Shown: one piece after another, positions 5,549 through 6,640 of the stretch
Layout: every line of letters starts with the position of its first letter
Numbering within the stretch: the stretch's first letter is position 1
From: Synechococcus sp. HW_metabat.21
Lineage (GTDB): Bacteria; Cyanobacteriota; Cyanobacteriia; PCC-6307; Cyanobiaceae
Length of the DNA: 6,640 nucleotides
NCBI GenBank assembly: GCA_018623875.1
Contig: JAAZUZ010000091.1
Coordinates: 1-6,640, forward strand
Direction: 5' to 3'
Program-made: the position numbers and the translations under genes
The notes under the pieces: model-generated
Databases searched by the model: none
The model's input: only the letters and a program-made list of their open reading frames with translations
What the model was told of the DNA's origin: nothing

Positions 5549-6640
5549 TAGGCGATTGCTCCGTAGAGGGTCGTGCGTTCACGCACTGGCCTGCCCAGGG
5601 TCAGGGCTGCCGAACGCAAGGCCTGGACCGATTGGGACGAGCCCCCCTGGGCACCCGCCATGCTCGTGATGCTCTCCTCCATCAGGGTGCCGCCCAAGTC
5701 GTTGCAGCCCCAACGCAGGGCCTCGCTGGCGCCGGCCAGGGTGAGCTTGACCCAACTGGGTTGGTGATTGGGGAACCACTCCCCCAATAGCAATCGAGCC
5801 TGGGCCGTCAAGCGGAGCATCGCCTCTCGATCCGGTTGATCCCGGCCGACGCGATGACGCAGGGACGCGGGTGCGTGCGCACCAATAAAAGGAAGCAGGA
5901 CAAATTCAGAAAAACCAGCCTGACCCGAGCGTTGGGCCTCCTGCTGGAGGGCCACCAGGGTGAGGAGATGCAGGGCCCGATCCAGGCTGGACTCGATGTG
6001 ACCGGCCATCAAGGTGGCGGTGCTGGGGAGGCCCGTGCGATGGGCCTGGAGGATCACCGCGCACCACTGGCGAGCCGTGATCTTCTCGGGGCAGAGCTGG
6101 CGCCGCACCTCCTCACTGAGCACTTCAGCCGCCGTACCCGGGATCGAGGCCAGGCCCGCCTGCTGCAACCGCTCGAGCACCCGCTGCAGCGGGATCCCGT
6201 CCTGCTCGGCAATGAAGAGCAGCTCCTGGGGTGAAAAGGCATGGAGGTGCAGACCAGGGGCAGCCTCCCTCAGAGCCTCGAGGAGTTCGGCGTAGTAGGC
6301 GAGGGCCGAGCCCTGGCTGCGCGCCTCGGGATTGAGTCCACCTTGGATACAGAGCTCACTCGCCCCGAGGGAGGCGGCTTCTGCGGCTTTCTTCTGCAGC
6401 AGCTCAAAGCTGTGCCAATAGGCGCCCGCCGCACCGGCATCGCGGCGGAACGCACAAAAACTGCAGTGCTGAACGCAGTGGTTCGTGAAGTTCAGATTGC
6501 GGTTCACCACGTAGCTGACCATCTCGCCTGCGAGCGAGCGGCGCAGCGCATCGGCTTGCGCTTGCAGCGTGGGTGCGTCGGTGCATCCCAGAAGGGAATG
6601 GGCAGCCCGGATGGACTCGAGGCTGCCTGGGTTCAGGCGA
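5548..6640 (-). CDS. cofH: CofH, radical SAM subunit of Fo (deazaflavin) synthase, 5' end outside the window
   Basis: CofH is a radical SAM enzyme that joins a tyrosine-derived radical to 5-amino-6-(D-ribitylamino)uracil; CofG then closes the ring to give Fo (8-hydroxy-5-deazaflavin), which serves in cyanobacteria mainly as a photolyase antenna. The first in-window ATG (6520-6522) is not the start. The frame stays open to the right edge and the upstream codons read RLNPGSLESIRAAHSLLGCT, which fits the CofH N-terminal region, so the gene begins beyond 6640. The visible part is 363 residues. The [4Fe-4S] cluster motif is CVQHCSFC (C-x3-C-x2-C, visible residues 55, 59, 62), preceded by VVNRNLNFTNHC. 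Other family segments include CIQGGLNP, HAFSPQE, the IPGTAAEVL stretch, and the late NDLGGTLMEESI. All expected parts are present. The paired cofG is not visible. Its TAA stop overlaps the start of the next minus-strand gene by one base. Confidence 0.95.
   Translation of the reverse strand, partial: RLNPGSLESIRAAHSLLGCTDAPTLQAQADALRRSLAGEMVSYVVNRNLNFTNHCVQHCSFCAFRRDAGAAGAYWHSFELLQKKAAEAASLGASELCIQGGLNPEARSQGSALAYYAELLEALREAAPGLHLHAFSPQELLFIAEQDGIPLQRVLERLQQAGLASIPGTAAEVLSEEVRRQLCPEKITARQWCAVILQAHRTGLPSTATLMAGHIESSLDRALHLLTLVALQQEAQRSGQAGFSEFVLLPFIGAHAPASLRHRVGRDQPDREAMLRLTAQARLLLGEWFPNHQPSWVKLTLAGASEALRWGCNDLGGTLMEESITSMAGAQGGSSQSVQALRSAALTLGRPVRERTTLYGAIA

Noticed and set aside
5014..5582. 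Alternative minus-strand frames of 160-167 codons inside the unknown membrane protein gene
   Set aside because: The 410-codon frame has the coupled TAATG start, a membrane anchor and ends exactly at the thf1 stop; the shorter frames are nested and Arg/Ser/Pro-rich as expected of shadow frames.
5548..6522. Treating the cofH ATG at 6520-6522 as the true start
   Set aside because: Codons upstream remain open to the window edge and encode a CofH-like N-terminal region, so the gene is cut by the window rather than short.
1..6640. Mobile element, CRISPR array, tRNA/rRNA or defence system
   Set aside because: No transposase or integrase motifs, no regularly spaced repeats, no tRNA or rRNA-like stretches; genes are core cyanobacterial functions with tight spacing.

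Overview
The window reads as a piece of chromosome from a unicellular picocyanobacterium of the Synechococcus/Cyanobium type. The evidence is a set of cyanobacterial proteins: an FtsH2-type protease, Thf1/Psb29, a DUF1830 protein and CofH. The DNA is GC-rich and genes are tightly packed on both strands. Nothing indicates a phage, plasmid, insertion sequence, CRISPR array or stable RNA gene. The species assignment is inferred from protein resemblance only.

Layout, left to right. Positions 1-282 (+) hold the C-terminal end of a MacB-like ABC transporter permease. A short DUF1830 gene follows at 408-653 (+), apparently with a TTG start. After a 110-base spacer comes ftsH at 764-2704 (+), a membrane AAA+ zinc protease of the cyanobacterial FtsH2 class with all motifs intact. 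A strong hairpin with a T-run ends it. Convergent to it, on the minus strand, lie clpP (2946-3536) and a small zinc-ribbon-like DUF2256 gene (2730-2930), 15 bases apart and probably one transcript. A 102-base divergent spacer separates clpP from thf1/psb29 (3639-4319, +). The stop codon of thf1 overlaps the stop codon of an unrecognised membrane-anchored protein gene (4316-5548, -). That gene is joined by a TAATG overlap to cofH (5548 to the right edge, -), whose N-terminus lies beyond the window.

Functionally the centre is a protein quality-control neighbourhood: FtsH (thylakoid protease for photosystem II repair), Thf1/Psb29 (a thylakoid protein that in Synechocystis is reported to associate with the FtsH2/FtsH3 complex) and the ClpP peptidase subunit. 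The right end makes the deazaflavin Fo, which cyanobacteria use as an antenna pigment in DNA photolyases. Most of the window is ordinary core genome. The parts most worth a second look are the uncharacterised protein coupled to cofH, the small DUF2256 protein behind clpP, and the two convergent junctions, where stop codons sit inside the loops of GC-rich hairpins.
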